A stretch of 64,000 bases of DNA from Leifsonia williamsii. Lineage in GTDB: Bacteria > Actinomycetota > Actinomycetes > Actinomycetales > Microbacteriaceae. How positions within the stretch are numbered: the first letter of the stretch is position 1; each line of letters starts with the position of its first letter. The notes under the pieces were generated by a model. The model worked only from the letters and a program-made list of their open reading frames with translations, did not search any database and was not told where the DNA came from. A program made the position numbers and the translations under genes. The stretch spans positions 2,728,001-2,792,000 of the forward strand of contig NZ_JAROCF010000001.1 in the NCBI RefSeq assembly GCF_030433685.1. Direction: 5' to 3'. Positions 33,477 to 43,552 of this stretch are shown here, one piece after another.

Positions 33477-33503
33477 CGCGGCCGGCGGGCGCGACGGGGT
33501 CGC

Positions 33504-34823
33504 TCAGGCGCCCAGCCCGCCCGGGTGCGCGAGCCTCCAGCCGAGGCCGGGGTCCGGCACGTCCTTCGCGAGCGCGAGCGGGGCGGTCTGCGTCTTCCCG
33601 TCGAGGGTGAACGACACCGAACCGACCTCGTCGCCGGCGAATCCCGCCTGCACCTGCGCCGTCTCGACCTTCACCGACACCGGCGTGTCCGACCAGACGA
33701 CGAAGGTGGCCGCCTTCGTCGCGACCAAGTCGGAGGAGGCGCCCCACGGCGTCGAGTAGGAGCCGAACTTCTGCCCCTTCGCCGCGACCGTCACCTCGTG
33801 GAAGCCGGCCTTCACGCTGGTGAGCAGCGACTGCACGCCCGCCCACAGGTCGTCGTGGGTCGGCGCGCCGAGCACGACGCCCAGCACCCGCACCTTCGCC
33901 GTGCCGACCCCGACCTCCGCCGAGAAGAGCAGGCAGTTGCCGGCCTCGTCGGTGTTGCCGGTCTTGATCCCGTCGATGCCCTCGACGCCGAGGAGCACGT
34001 TCGTGTTGTCCTGCGCGCCGGCGCCCGGGAGCGTCGCGGTCTTCTGCGACACGATCGACGACAGCGCCGGGGAGGCGAGCACGAGCTTGCCGAGGCCGAT
34101 CAGGTCCTTCGTGGTGCTCACGTTGCCGGGGTCGAGGCCGTCGGGGGTGGTGATCCTGGTGCCGCTGAAGCCCTTCTCGGAGAGCCAGGCGTTGGCGGCC
34201 TTCACGTAGGAGGAGGTCGAGCCGAACGCCCAGTTCACGAGCGAGATCGCGTAGTTGTTGGCCGACGGGAGGAGCATCGCGGTGAGCGCCTCCTTCTCGG
34301 TCATCGAGGTGCCGGCCTCGACCGGCGCCCACGAGCCGCCCGCGCCGACGACCTGGTTCCAGATGTCGACGTCCTCCTGCGTGAAGGAGATGCTGGGGCC
34401 CTGCTCGCCGCCGGTCAGCGGCTTCTTGTCGAGCACGACGAGCGCCGTGATCGTCTTCGTGATGCTCGCGATCGGGACGCTCTGGTCGCTGCCGTGGTAC
34501 TGCGTCGCCCCCTCGTAGTCCGGCGCACTGATCGCGGCCGAGCCGTAACCGGGCCACGCGAGCTGCGCGGCGGGCTGGGTGATCGTCCCGGCGGTCGCGT
34601 TGGAGTCCAGTGCGGCGGCCGTCGCGGGCAGCGGCGCCACCATGGCGCCGAACACGTACAGCAGCAGCGCGAGCACGACCCCGGCCGAGCCGAACACCAC
34701 GATCCGGCGCCGCCGGTAGACGGCCCTGCTGCGCGCGGAGGACGCGCCCCGGGGTCCTGTCTCCCGCTCCGCCTGCGTCACGGTCGGACGGCGCGGATCG
34801 GTGACGGGAGGCAGTTGTGGCAC
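33504..34823 (-). CDS. D-alanyl-D-alanine carboxypeptidase (low-molecular-weight PBP, S11-like)
   Basis: Trims the terminal D-Ala of peptidoglycan stem peptides outside the membrane. 439 residues: a cytoplasmic basic N-terminus (RSRAVYRRRR), one signal-anchor (about 40-63), then the serine-peptidase domain with SITK (SxxK), SANNY (SxN) and KTGNTD (KTG), in the right order. A beta-rich C-terminal domain follows from about 330. The start is a GTG with no ribosome-binding site, and TAGAAT (34830-34835) ends 6 nt before it. The other penicillin-binding genes are outside the window. Confidence 0.91.
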   Translation of the reverse strand: MPQLPPVTDPRRPTVTQAERETGPRGASSARSRAVYRRRRIVVFGSAGVVLALLLYVFGAMVAPLPATAAALDSNATAGTITQPAAQLAWPGYGSAAISAPDYEGATQYHGSDQSVPIASITKTITALVVLDKKPLTGGEQGPSISFTQEDVDIWNQVVGAGGSWAPVEAGTSMTEKEALTAMLLPSANNYAISLVNWAFGSTSSYVKAANAWLSEKGFSGTRITTPDGLDPGNVSTTKDLIGLGKLVLASPALSSIVSQKTATLPGAGAQDNTNVLLGVEGIDGIKTGNTDEAGNCLLFSAEVGVGTAKVRVLGVVLGAPTHDDLWAGVQSLLTSVKAGFHEVTVAAKGQKFGSYSTPWGASSDLVATKAATFVVWSDTPVSVKVETAQVQAGFAGDEVGSVSFTLDGKTQTAPLALAKDVPDPGLGWRLAHPGGLGA

Positions 34824-34829
34824 GCAGGA

Positions 34830-34835
34830 ATTCTA
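34830..34835 (-). promoter_or_regulatory. -10 box of the D,D-carboxypeptidase gene
   Basis: TAGAAT on the minus strand, 6 nt before the GTG at 34823. Confidence 0.5.
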
Positions 34836-34893
34836 ATCGGGGGTCGGTATGCGCCCCCTGAGAACGCGCCAGGGGCGGCGCGACCCGTCCGGC

Positions 34894-35697
34894 TCACACC
34901 CGCAGCGCCCACAGCGCCACGGCGCTCGCCGACGCCACGTTGAGCGAGTCGACGCCGTGCAGCATCGGGATGGTCACCACGGTGTCGGCCGCCGCGAGCG
35001 CGTGCCGGCTGAGGCCGTCGCCCTCCGAGCCGAGCACCATCGCGACGCGCTCGGGCGGCGCCGCCGCGTAGGCGTCGAGGCTCACGGCGTCGTCGGCGAG
35101 GGCGAGCGCAGCGATGTCGAAGCCGGCCTCGTGGAGGAGCGGCGCGGCCTCCGTCCACTCCGGCAGCCGGGTCCAGGGCACCTGCAGCACCGTGCCCATG
35201 CTGACCCGCACGCTGCGGCGGTACAGCGGGTCGGCGCAGCGCGGGGTGACGAGCACCGCGTCGGCGCCGAGCCCGGCGACGCTGCGGAAGATGGCGCCGA
35301 CGTTGGTGTGGTCGACGATATCCTCCAGCACCACGACGCGCCGGGCGTCGCGCAGCAGCTCGCGCGGGTCGGGCAGCGGCGGCCGGTGCATCGCCGCGAG
35401 GGCGCCGCGGTGGAGGTGGTAGCCGGTGAGCCGCTCCAGCACCTCCGCGTCGCCCACGAAGACCGGGACGTCGGGGTACGGCGCGAGCAGCGGCTCCACG
35501 TCCGGCAGCCACTGCTCCTGCAGCAGGACCGAGCGGGGGCGGTGGCCCGCTGCCAGCGCGCGCGTGATGACCTTGGTCGACTCGGCGATGTACAGACCGC
35601 CCTCCGGCTCGGTGACGCGGCGCAAAGCGACGTCGGTGAGACGGGAGTAGTCGGCGAGGCCGTCGGCGGAGAGATCGTCGATGCGGTGCAGCTGCAT
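34894..35697 (-). CDS. TrmH/SpoU-family RNA 2'-O-methyltransferase
   Basis: A 267-residue SPOUT methyltransferase acting on rRNA or tRNA ribose. The N-terminal about 100 residues form a substrate-binding domain, followed by the knotted SPOUT domain with all three motifs: motif 1 VDHTNVGAIFRSV, motif 2 VLGSEGDGLS and motif 3 DSLNVASASAVAL. The exact RNA position cannot be told from sequence. The start is the ATG at 35697. Divergent from the sirtuin gene across 81 bp that contain a TAGACT -10 box for the plus strand. Confidence 0.9.
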   Translation of the reverse strand: MQLHRIDDLSADGLADYSRLTDVALRRVTEPEGGLYIAESTKVITRALAAGHRPRSVLLQEQWLPDVEPLLAPYPDVPVFVGDAEVLERLTGYHLHRGALAAMHRPPLPDPRELLRDARRVVVLEDIVDHTNVGAIFRSVAGLGADAVLVTPRCADPLYRRSVRVSMGTVLQVPWTRLPEWTEAAPLLHEAGFDIAALALADDAVSLDAYAAAPPERVAMVLGSEGDGLSRHALAAADTVVTIPMLHGVDSLNVASASAVALWALRV

Positions 35698-35745
35698 CGC
35701 TCCAGACTGCCAGGCGCCGGAAACAATTCCGAAAACTGGGGCGTT

Positions 35746-35751
35746 TAGACT
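35746..35751 (+). promoter_or_regulatory. -10 box of the sirtuin gene
   Basis: TAGACT, 27 nt before the GTG start. In this case a real ribosome-binding site, GGAGGT (35768-35773), follows. Confidence 0.4.
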
Positions 35752-35778
35752 GCAGGAACTGCCATCCGGAGGTCATAC

Positions 35779-36624
35779 GTGAACACGCTGACGACGTCGC
35801 TCCCGCCCGAGCTGGCCCGCGACCTCGACCGGGCCGCCGACCTGCTGGCCGGCCGCACCTTCGCGGTGCTGACCGGCGCCGGCGTCTCCACCGACTCCGG
35901 CATCCCCGACTACCGGGGCGAAGGCGCGCCGAAGCGCACGCCGATGACGTTCCAGCAGTTCCTGAGCGACGACGGCTACCGCAAGCGCTACTGGGCGGGC
36001 AGCCACCTCGGCTACCGGCGGTTCGCCGCCGCCCGGCCGAACGACGGGCACCGCGCACTGGCGGCGCTGGAGGCGGCGGGCGCCACCAACGGCGTCATCA
36101 CGCAGAACGTCGACGGGCTGCACAAGCAGGCCGGCTCGCGCCGCGTGGTCGACCTGCACGGCGCGATGGACCGGGTGCTGTGCCTGGTCTGCGGCCAGAT
36201 CTTCGCGCGCGAGGCGATCACCGCCCGCATCGACGCGGCCAACCCTTGGCTCGACACCGAGGGCGCGGTCGAGATCGCGCCCGACGGCGACGCGATCGTG
36301 CACGACGTCGACGCCTTCATCGTCCCCGACTGCACGGTGTGCGGCGGCCACCTCAAGCCCGACGTGGTGTTCTTCGGCGAGTTCATCCCGCCGGAGAAGT
36401 ACCGGGAGGCGAGCGCGCTGGTCCGCTCGGCCGACGCCCTGATGATCGCGGGCTCGTCGCTCGTGGTCAACTCCGGCATCCGGCTGCTCGAGGAGGCCCG
36501 GCGCCGCAAGCTCCCCATCGTCATCGTCAACCGCGGCGAGACGAAGGGCGACGGCCGCGCGACCGTTAAGCTGAACGGTGGGACGACGGAGACGCTCGTC
36601 GAGCTCTCCCGCCGGCTCGCCTAG
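35779..36624 (+). CDS. Sir2-family NAD-dependent protein deacylase
   Basis: 281 residues. It removes acyl groups from lysines with NAD as co-substrate. The NAD site is GAGVSTDSGIPDYRG (33-47), TQNVDGLH carries the nicotinamide-ribose contacts, VDLHGAM holds the catalytic His, and four cysteines in CLVCG and CTVCGG form the zinc knot. The spacer between the two Cys pairs is longer than in the smallest sirtuins (class II-like or M-type), so deacetylase against desuccinylase activity is open. The GTG start has GGAGGT upstream. It is probably a single-gene unit and may control acyl-CoA synthetases. Confidence 0.93.
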   Translation: MNTLTTSLPPELARDLDRAADLLAGRTFAVLTGAGVSTDSGIPDYRGEGAPKRTPMTFQQFLSDDGYRKRYWAGSHLGYRRFAAARPNDGHRALAALEAAGATNGVITQNVDGLHKQAGSRRVVDLHGAMDRVLCLVCGQIFAREAITARIDAANPWLDTEGAVEIAPDGDAIVHDVDAFIVPDCTVCGGHLKPDVVFFGEFIPPEKYREASALVRSADALMIAGSSLVVNSGIRLLEEARRRKLPIVIVNRGETKGDGRATVKLNGGTTETLVELSRRLA

Positions 36625-36635
36625 CCGCTCCCCCG

Positions 36636-36665
36636 GCCGACCGGGGCCGGGCCGACCGGGGCCGG
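36636..36665 (+). repeat. 15-bp tandem direct repeat
   Basis: Two exact tandem copies of a 15-base GC-only unit (36636-36650 and 36651-36665) in the gap between the sirtuin and histidine phosphatase genes. It looks like a slippage duplication. Confidence 0.7.
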
Positions 36666-36697
36666 CGCGCCGCGCGTCCTGCGACGGAAGGATGCGC

Positions 36698-37297
36698 GTG
36701 ACCCTCATCTCCCTCGTCCGCCACGGCCAGACCGACTGGAACCTCGCCAAGCGCATCCAGGGCTCCAGCGACATCCCGCTCAACGGGACGGGCCGCGCGC
36801 AGGCGGAGGCGACGGGCCGCGCGCTCGCCGGCGGCTCCTTCGGCGCGATCTACGCCAGCCCGCTGAGCCGCGCGCTCGACACCGCGCGCATCATCGCGGG
36901 CCACATCGGTCTCGGGGAGCCGCGGCCGCTGCAGGCGGTGGCCGAGCGACGCTACGGCGACGCCGAGGGCCTGACCGGCGCCGAGATCCTCGCGCGTTGG
37001 CCGGAGGGGACGCCCGTGCCCGGTCGCGAGTCGCGCGACCAGGTCGTCGAGCGCGCCCTGCCCGCGCTGCTGGAGCTCGGCGAGCGCCACGACGGCGACC
37101 ACGTCATCGTCGTCAGCCACGGCGGCGTGATCGGCTCGCTCGTGCGCCATGTGACGGCGCACGCGCTCCCGGGGCCCGGCGAGGTCATCCCGAACGGCTC
37201 CGTGCACCGGTTCGTGTACGACGACGGAGAGCTGACGCTCGACCGGTTCAACCTGGGCCCGGAGGACCGGGACCTGCTGACCGCGTCGGTGATGTAG
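36698..37297 (+). CDS. Histidine phosphatase (phosphoglycerate mutase-like) family protein
   Basis: About 199 residues. The RHG motif LVRHGQTDWN holds the catalytic His near the N terminus, SPLSRALDTA the second Arg, the acid residue is around ERRYGDAEG, and VVSHGGVIG the second catalytic His. These mark branch 1 of the histidine phosphatase superfamily (phosphatase or mutase such as PhoE, CobC or GpmB); the substrate is unknown. The GTG at 36698 is chosen because GGAAGGA (36686-36692) sits 5 nt before it; ATG 36692 overlaps that ribosome-binding site. Confidence 0.87.
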   Translation: MTLISLVRHGQTDWNLAKRIQGSSDIPLNGTGRAQAEATGRALAGGSFGAIYASPLSRALDTARIIAGHIGLGEPRPLQAVAERRYGDAEGLTGAEILARWPEGTPVPGRESRDQVVERALPALLELGERHDGDHVIVVSHGGVIGSLVRHVTAHALPGPGEVIPNGSVHRFVYDDGELTLDRFNLGPEDRDLLTASVM

Positions 37298-37313
37298 CGG
37301 CCGACCGGACGCG

Positions 37314-38414
37314 CTAGCGCCGCTTGCGCCGATGCGCCTCCGCGCGCCCGACCGTCGCCGTGAGCACGGTGAGCAGGTGCTCCGCCGAGGCCGCCCACGA
37401 GTAGCGGGCCGCCTGCTCGCGGGAGGCCGCCGAGCGTGCCGCCCACACCCCCGGCTCCTCGAGGTGGCGCACCCGCGCTGCCACGTCGTCCGGCGACTCG
37501 GCGTCGAAGTACAGGGCCGCGTCGCCGCCGATCTCGCGGAAGATCGGGATGTCGCTGACGACCGCCGGCGTGCCGAGCGTCATGGCCTCCAGCAGCGGGA
37601 TGCCGAAGCCCTCGTCGCGCGACGCGGTGACCAGTGCGGTCGCCGCTGCCAGCGTCTCCGCGTACTCCTCGTCGCTCGCGCCGCCGTGGAACACCAGCCG
37701 CGCGCGCGGAGCGAGGCGCTCCAGCCGCTCCCGCTCGCTGTCGGAGACCCTGCTCATGAGATGGAGCTCGTACTCCGGCAGCAGCGCCGCCGCGCGCACG
37801 AGCGTGTCGACGTTCTTGTACGGCATGAACGAGCCCATGTAGACGAGCGACTTCGTCTCGGGAGCGGTCCGGGAGGCGCGCTCCTCGGCGATCTCGGGCA
37901 TGTCGGCCGCGTTCGGCACGACGTAGACGGGCTTGCGGGTCAGCCGGTGGTCGGCGATCAGCTTCTTGGTCGTCTGCGACACCGTCACGACCGCGTCGGC
38001 GCGGTTGAGGAGCAGCCGCTGCGGCCACCAGGCGAGGTGGTAGAGCCGCCACAGGCCGCGCACGAAGGCGGGCAGGTCGCGCGGCGGCGTGGGGTGGCTG
38101 TAGTAGATCAGGTCGTGGACGGTCAGCACCAGCCGGTACCGCCTCCCGAAACCGCCCATGGTCTGCATCGGCGTGAAGACGACGTCGGGCTCCAGGCGGT
38201 TGACGTGCCGGGCCACCCACGGCTCGCCGACGGCGGTCGGCGACGGGATCAGCTCCCACGGGAGGTCGGGCAGCAGCTCCAGCTGGCGGTGGTCGCTGAT
38301 CAGCATCGTCACGGGATGCCGCTTCGCGAGCTCGGTGACGACGCCCGCGGTGAAGCGGCTGATGCCGTCGTGCCGGCCGATGCGCGTGTAGCGGCAGTCG
38401 AACAGGATCTTCAC
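37314..38414 (-). CDS. GT4-family glycosyltransferase
   Basis: A 366-residue retaining glycosyltransferase with GT-B fold. The C-terminal nucleotide-sugar region holds SRDEGFGIPLLEAMTLGTPAV (E-x7-E motif), and the N-terminal acceptor domain holds VLTVHDLIYY. There is no signal peptide, so it is cytoplasmic or membrane-peripheral. A mannosyltransferase role in lipid or wall glycan synthesis is plausible, but the acceptor is unknown. The ATG at 38414 overlaps the stop of the alpha/beta hydrolase upstream, so the two are one operon. Confidence 0.9.
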   Translation of the reverse strand: MKILFDCRYTRIGRHDGISRFTAGVVTELAKRHPVTMLISDHRQLELLPDLPWELIPSPTAVGEPWVARHVNRLEPDVVFTPMQTMGGFGRRYRLVLTVHDLIYYSHPTPPRDLPAFVRGLWRLYHLAWWPQRLLLNRADAVVTVSQTTKKLIADHRLTRKPVYVVPNAADMPEIAEERASRTAPETKSLVYMGSFMPYKNVDTLVRAAALLPEYELHLMSRVSDSERERLERLAPRARLVFHGGASDEEYAETLAAATALVTASRDEGFGIPLLEAMTLGTPAVVSDIPIFREIGGDAALYFDAESPDDVAARVRHLEEPGVWAARSAASREQAARYSWAASAEHLLTVLTATVGRAEAHRRKRR

Positions 38415-39328
38415 GACGCGAGCCCTTCCGCCGCGAGGAACGCCTCGATCGCGCGCGCGGCCTCCACCGGCTTCTCGTAGTGGATCAGGTGCCCGACCCC
38501 CGGCAGCTCGACCAGCCGCGCCTGCGGGAACAACGTGCGCAGCCTCCGCTCGGCGGCGATCGGCGTGATGTCGTCGTTCACCGCGGCGACCAGGAGGGTC
38601 GGCTCGGGGATGCGCGCCGCGTACTCGCTCACGTCGTGCGACACCGAGGCGCGGAACGCCTCCAGCACCACCCGCCGGTCGCTGAACGCCGAGAAGTACC
38701 GGTCGTGCTGGTCGTGGATGAAGCGACGCAGCGCCGGGTCCTTCGTCTTCGCCATCGCGATGCTCATGACGCGCACGATCACGCGGTTGCGCAGCAGCCC
38801 GAAGCCGAGCCGCTCCGGCAGCACCGCGGCGAGCCAGTAGTAGAAGATCGCGAGCCGGGTCAGGATGCCGCGCGGGCCTTCCAGCGCCGGCTGCCCGATG
38901 GGGTTCACCAGCACGACGGCGTCGGGCCGGAGCAGGTCGTCGCCGGAGCGGGACGCGAGCGCGCCCGAGACCACGATCGAACCGAACGAGTGGCCCAGCA
39001 GCACCAGCCGGCCCTCGGGGGCCAGCGCCTCGACGAAGGCGCGCAGCCAGGCTCCGTAGCCGTCGATGTCGTGGGCGGCCTCCGTCAGCGGCGTCGACTC
39101 CCCGAAACCGGGCAGGTCGGGCGAGATCAGGCGCACGCCGCCCAGCTGCGCCACCACCGGCTCCAGACCGTGGTGGTCGCCGCGGAAGCCGTGCACGACC
39201 ACGATGGTCGTCGCGGCCTCCTGGTCTCCGTAGTCCCAGTACCGGGTGGTGCCGCCGAGGAGGGGCAGCTCGCCCGTGCGGACGGGCACGCGCTGCAGGG
39301 CGTCGGCGTAAGGTGAGGGTGCGCTCAT
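38411..39328 (-). CDS. Alpha/beta-fold hydrolase
   Basis: 305 residues. The oxyanion segment is VVVHGFRGDHHGL, the nucleophile elbow GHSFGSIV has the Ser, a late VAAVNDDITP holds the Asp, and GVGHLIHYE the His. There is no signal peptide. A FYYWLAAVLPE region could touch the membrane. The substrate is unknown. Coupled to a GT4 gene by a 4-bp overlap, it might act on the same glycolipid. TAGACT (39336-39341) ends 7 nt before the ATG at 39328, which therefore is preferred to ATG 39388. Confidence 0.88.
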   Translation of the reverse strand: MSAPSPYADALQRVPVRTGELPLLGGTTRYWDYGDQEAATTIVVVHGFRGDHHGLEPVVAQLGGVRLISPDLPGFGESTPLTEAAHDIDGYGAWLRAFVEALAPEGRLVLLGHSFGSIVVSGALASRSGDDLLRPDAVVLVNPIGQPALEGPRGILTRLAIFYYWLAAVLPERLGFGLLRNRVIVRVMSIAMAKTKDPALRRFIHDQHDRYFSAFSDRRVVLEAFRASVSHDVSEYAARIPEPTLLVAAVNDDITPIAAERRLRTLFPQARLVELPGVGHLIHYEKPVEAARAIEAFLAAEGLAS

Positions 39329-39335
39329 CGCCTCA

Positions 39336-39341
39336 AGTCTA
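39336..39341 (-). promoter_or_regulatory. -10 box of the alpha/beta hydrolase-GT4 operon
   Basis: TAGACT on the minus strand, 7 nt before the ATG at 39328. It touches the ribosome-binding site of the divergent treS gene (AAGGAG, 39341-39346). Confidence 0.45.
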
Positions 39342-39350
39342 AGGAGAACA

Positions 39351-41060
<1,710 letters not shown>

Positions 41061-41070
41061 GCCGGGGCAT

Positions 41071-41106
41071 GGCCGGCTGTGGAGGGCGCGTTCCTCCACA
41101 ACCGGC
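41071..41106 (+). terminator. Hairpin terminator after treS
   Basis: A stem of 8 bp TGTGGAGG/CCTCCACA, extended by CCGG/CCGG past one mismatch, with a 7-nt loop, beginning about 11 nt after the treS stop. There is no T tract. Confidence 0.55.
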
Positions 41107-41139
41107 GCGTCGCTCCCTCGCGTGTCGGAGGGGCCTGCC

Positions 41140-41145
41140 TAGCCT
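41140..41145 (+). promoter_or_regulatory. -10 box of the exonuclease gene
   Basis: TAGCCT, 6 nt before the ATG at 41152. No ribosome-binding site is present. Confidence 0.45.
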
Positions 41146-41151
41146 GAGGGC

Positions 41152-41835
41152 ATGAGCTGGCACCAGGAACTCGGCGTCTTCGATCTCGAGACCACGGGCA
41201 TCGATGTGGAGTCGGCCAGGATCGTCACCGCGCACGTCGGGCTGCTCGACGCGGAGGGCGAGGTCGTCCACCGCCGCGACTGGCTGCTCGACCCGGGCGT
41301 CGAGATCCCGGCAGAGGCGACCGCCGTGCACGGCATCACGACGGCGCAGGCGCGCGAGCTCGGCATGGACCCGGCGCGCGGCGTGGCGGCGATCGTGGCC
41401 CAGCTGCGCAGCCTGTTCGACCGCGGCATCCCGGTGGTCGCCTACAACGCGCCGTACGACTTCACCCTGCTCGACCGGGAGGCGAACCGGCACGGCGTCG
41501 CTCCCCTCGTCTCCCCCGGCCCGATCATCGACCCGCTCGTCATCGACCGCGCCGTCGACAAGTACCGCCGCGGCAAGCGCACGCTCACCGTCACAGCGAC
41601 GCATTACGGCGTCAGCCTCCTGGAGGCGCATGACGCCGGCGCCGACGCCATCGCCGCCGGCCGCGTGGCCCAGGCGCTGGCCCGCATCCACGCCGACGTG
41701 CTTGCCGTGGAGGCCGCCGAACTGCACCGCCGCCAGGTCGACTGGTGCAACGAGCAGGCCGCCGACTTCCAGGAGTACATGCGCCGGGTGCGCGATCCCG
41801 AGTTCACCACCTCGGGGGCGTGGCCGATCCGCTGA
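41152..41835 (+). CDS. DEDDh-type 3'-5' exonuclease (DnaQ superfamily)
   Basis: 227 residues. The four acidic residues and His of the DEDDh family are visible: FDLETTG (Exo I, Asp and Glu), AYNAPYDFTLLD (Exo II, Asp), and HDAGADAIAA (Exo III, His and Asp). The HGIT block is also typical of the polymerase III epsilon-like group. A C-terminal 40 residues are helical and charged. No domain suggests a fixed partner, so substrates (DNA or RNA proofreading) are open. Expressed alone between treS and a DUF4190 gene. Confidence 0.91.
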   Translation: MSWHQELGVFDLETTGIDVESARIVTAHVGLLDAEGEVVHRRDWLLDPGVEIPAEATAVHGITTAQARELGMDPARGVAAIVAQLRSLFDRGIPVVAYNAPYDFTLLDREANRHGVAPLVSPGPIIDPLVIDRAVDKYRRGKRTLTVTATHYGVSLLEAHDAGADAIAAGRVAQALARIHADVLAVEAAELHRRQVDWCNEQAADFQEYMRRVRDPEFTTSGAWPIR

Positions 41836-41892
41836 CCCCGGCTGAACCGTGCCCGCCGGAATCGGGTCTGATGCCGAGCGCGGGAGGCTCGC

Positions 41893-41898
41893 TAGAGT
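41893..41898 (+). promoter_or_regulatory. -10 box of the DUF4190 gene
   Basis: TAGAGT, 7 nt before the ATG at 41906. No ribosome-binding site is present. Confidence 0.5.
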
Positions 41899-41905
41899 GC
41901 GCGCC

Positions 41906-42250
41906 ATGAGCGACACGAACAACCCTCCGCCGCCGGACCCGGCCGCCCAGCCCGGTTACGGCCAGCAGCCGTCGCCGTACGGCTACGCCCAGCAGCCGTA
42001 CCCCGCCCAGCCGCACTACAACACGATGGCCATCATCGGCTTCGTGCTGTCGATCGTCGTCAGCGTGGTCGGCATCGTGCTGAGCTTCATCGCGCTGTCA
42101 CAGATCAAGCGCACGGGCGAGCAGGGCCGCGGCCTCGCGATCGCCGGCATCATCATCGGCTTCGCGCAGGTCCTCATCGGGATCATCGTGACGGTCATCG
42201 TCTTCATCGCCCTCGGCGTCGCGGCGACCCAGTACCAGTACAACCCCTAG
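41906..42250 (+). CDS. DUF4190 domain membrane protein
   Basis: 114 residues. The first 38 are a Pro/Gln/Tyr-rich cytoplasmic tail, then two transmembrane helices are separated by a short SQIKRTGEQGRGLAIAG loop, the DUF4190 signature. The family is common in actinobacteria and has no known reaction; it is often an accessory to membrane or cell-surface machinery. Convergent with rpmE2, with a strong terminator hairpin between them. Confidence 0.85.
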   Translation: MSDTNNPPPPDPAAQPGYGQQPSPYGYAQQPYPAQPHYNTMAIIGFVLSIVVSVVGIVLSFIALSQIKRTGEQGRGLAIAGIIIGFAQVLIGIIVTVIVFIALGVAATQYQYNP

Positions 42251-42271
42251 GCCCGGGCCACCGCCGACAGC

Positions 42272-42307
42272 AGAAGGCCCCCGCTTCGTGCGAAGCGGGG
42301 GCCTTCT
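42272..42307. terminator. Bidirectional terminator between the DUF4190 gene and rpmE2
   Basis: A perfect 17-bp stem (42272-42288 with 42291-42307), GC-rich, with a two-base apical gap. It lies between the stops of two converging genes and can serve both strands. Confidence 0.9.
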
Positions 42308-42330
42308 CGGCGTGCGTTGGGGCCGGAGCC

Positions 42331-42582
42331 TTACTTGCCGAAGTTCTTGTAGCGCGAGTTGAACTTCTCGACGCGGCCGGCCGAGTCGAGGATGCGCTGC
42401 TTGCCGGTGTAGAACGGGTGCGACTCCGACGAGATCTCGACGTCGATCACCGGGTACGTGTTGCCGTCCTCCCACTCGATCGTCTTCTCGCTGGAGACGG
42501 TCGAACGGGTGAGGAAGGTCGCACCCGAGGCCAGGTCGCGGAAAACCACCGGGGCGTAGGCGGGGTGGATGTCAGTCTTCAT
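42331..42582 (-). CDS. rpmE2: Ribosomal protein bL31, type B (zinc-free)
   Basis: 83 residues. It starts [14 protein letters not shown] and ends [15 protein letters not shown] ([13 protein letters not shown]), the type B bL31 form. It lacks the CxxC pair of zinc-binding type A. Such genes are often repressed by Zur and replace zinc-type L31 when zinc is scarce; no certain Zur box is seen before it. The ATG at 42582 is preceded by AAGGAAG. A longer upstream in-frame extension is unlikely. Confidence 0.94.
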   Translation of the reverse strand: MKTDIHPAYAPVVFRDLASGATFLTRSTVSSEKTIEWEDGNTYPVIDVEISSESHPFYTGKQRILDSAGRVEKFNSRYKNFGK

Positions 42583-42700
42583 CAGGACTTCCTTGTTGCG
42601 TAGTGTTCGGTCGGTCGTGTCCGCGCTGAACGCGAGGACGGGAAGCGTCACGGTCGCGCCGGACACGACGGTTCGGGGACCAGCTATCGAGTCTAGCAGA

Positions 42701-43501
42701 TCAGTCGGCGATCGCCTGACGCGCGCGGGCGCTGTAGCGGCCGTCGATCTCGGTGAGCTCGACCTCGACGCCGAAGGTCTCGCTGAGGCTCTCGCTGGTG
42801 ATGACCTCCTGCAGCGGGCCCTGCGCGGTGATGCGGCCCTCCTTGAGCAGCAGCGCGCGGTTGAAGCCGAGCGGGATCTCCTCCACGTGGTGGGTCACCA
42901 TGACGATGGCGGGCGACTTGGGGTCGCTGGCGTAACCGCCGAGCAGCTGCAGCAGCTCCTCGCGGCCGCCGAGATCGAGGCTGGCGGCCGGCTCGTCGAG
43001 CAGCAGCATCTCCGGGTCGGTCATCACCGAGCGGGCGATCTGCACGCGCTTCTGCTCGCCGTCGCTGAGGCTGCCGAAGGTGCGCTCGGCCAGGTGCTCG
43101 AGGTGCCACTCGGCGAGCACGCGGCGGGCGCGACGCTCGTCGATGTCCTCGTAGAGCTCGTTCCAGCGGCCGGTGACCGCGTACGCGGCGGTCATCACGA
43201 CGTCGACGACGCGCTCGGTACGCGGGATGCGGCGGGCCAGCGCGCTGGAGGCGAAGCCGAGCAGCGGTCGCAGTTCGGCCAGGTCGCTCTTGCCGACGGT
43301 CTCGCCCAGCACGGTCGCCTCCCCCGAGCTCGGGTGGAGGGCCGCGGCGGCCACCTGCAGCAGCGTCGTCTTGCCCGCGCCGTTCGGCCCCAGGATCACC
43401 CAGCGCTCGTCCGGCTCCACCGCCCAGTCGGCTCCCTGGAGGACGGGGTTGCCGTCCCGAGTCACGGACACGTCACGAAGTCGGAGAACGCTGCTGGCCA
43501 T
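42701..43501 (-). CDS. ABC transporter ATP-binding protein (ModF/PhnC-like stand-alone ATPase)
   Basis: 266 residues with one ABC domain: Walker [12 protein letters not shown], signature [14 protein letters not shown], Walker [14 protein letters not shown], and switch His in VTHHVEE. No permease gene is adjacent, so its transport partner is unknown or absent. The sequence resembles the ATPases annotated as ModF or ATP-binding proteins with a C-terminal ribosome-like tail. TAGGCT (43509-43514) ends 7 nt before the ATG at 43501. Confidence 0.87.
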   Translation of the reverse strand: MASSVLRLRDVSVTRDGNPVLQGADWAVEPDERWVILGPNGAGKTTLLQVAAAALHPSSGEATVLGETVGKSDLAELRPLLGFASSALARRIPRTERVVDVVMTAAYAVTGRWNELYEDIDERRARRVLAEWHLEHLAERTFGSLSDGEQKRVQIARSVMTDPEMLLLDEPAASLDLGGREELLQLLGGYASDPKSPAIVMVTHHVEEIPLGFNRALLLKEGRITAQGPLQEVITSESLSETFGVEVELTEIDGRYSARARQAIAD

Positions 43502-43552
43502 GGCCTCTAGCCTACCCATGCGGCGGGGCCGGGGTGACGCCGACGGACCCCC

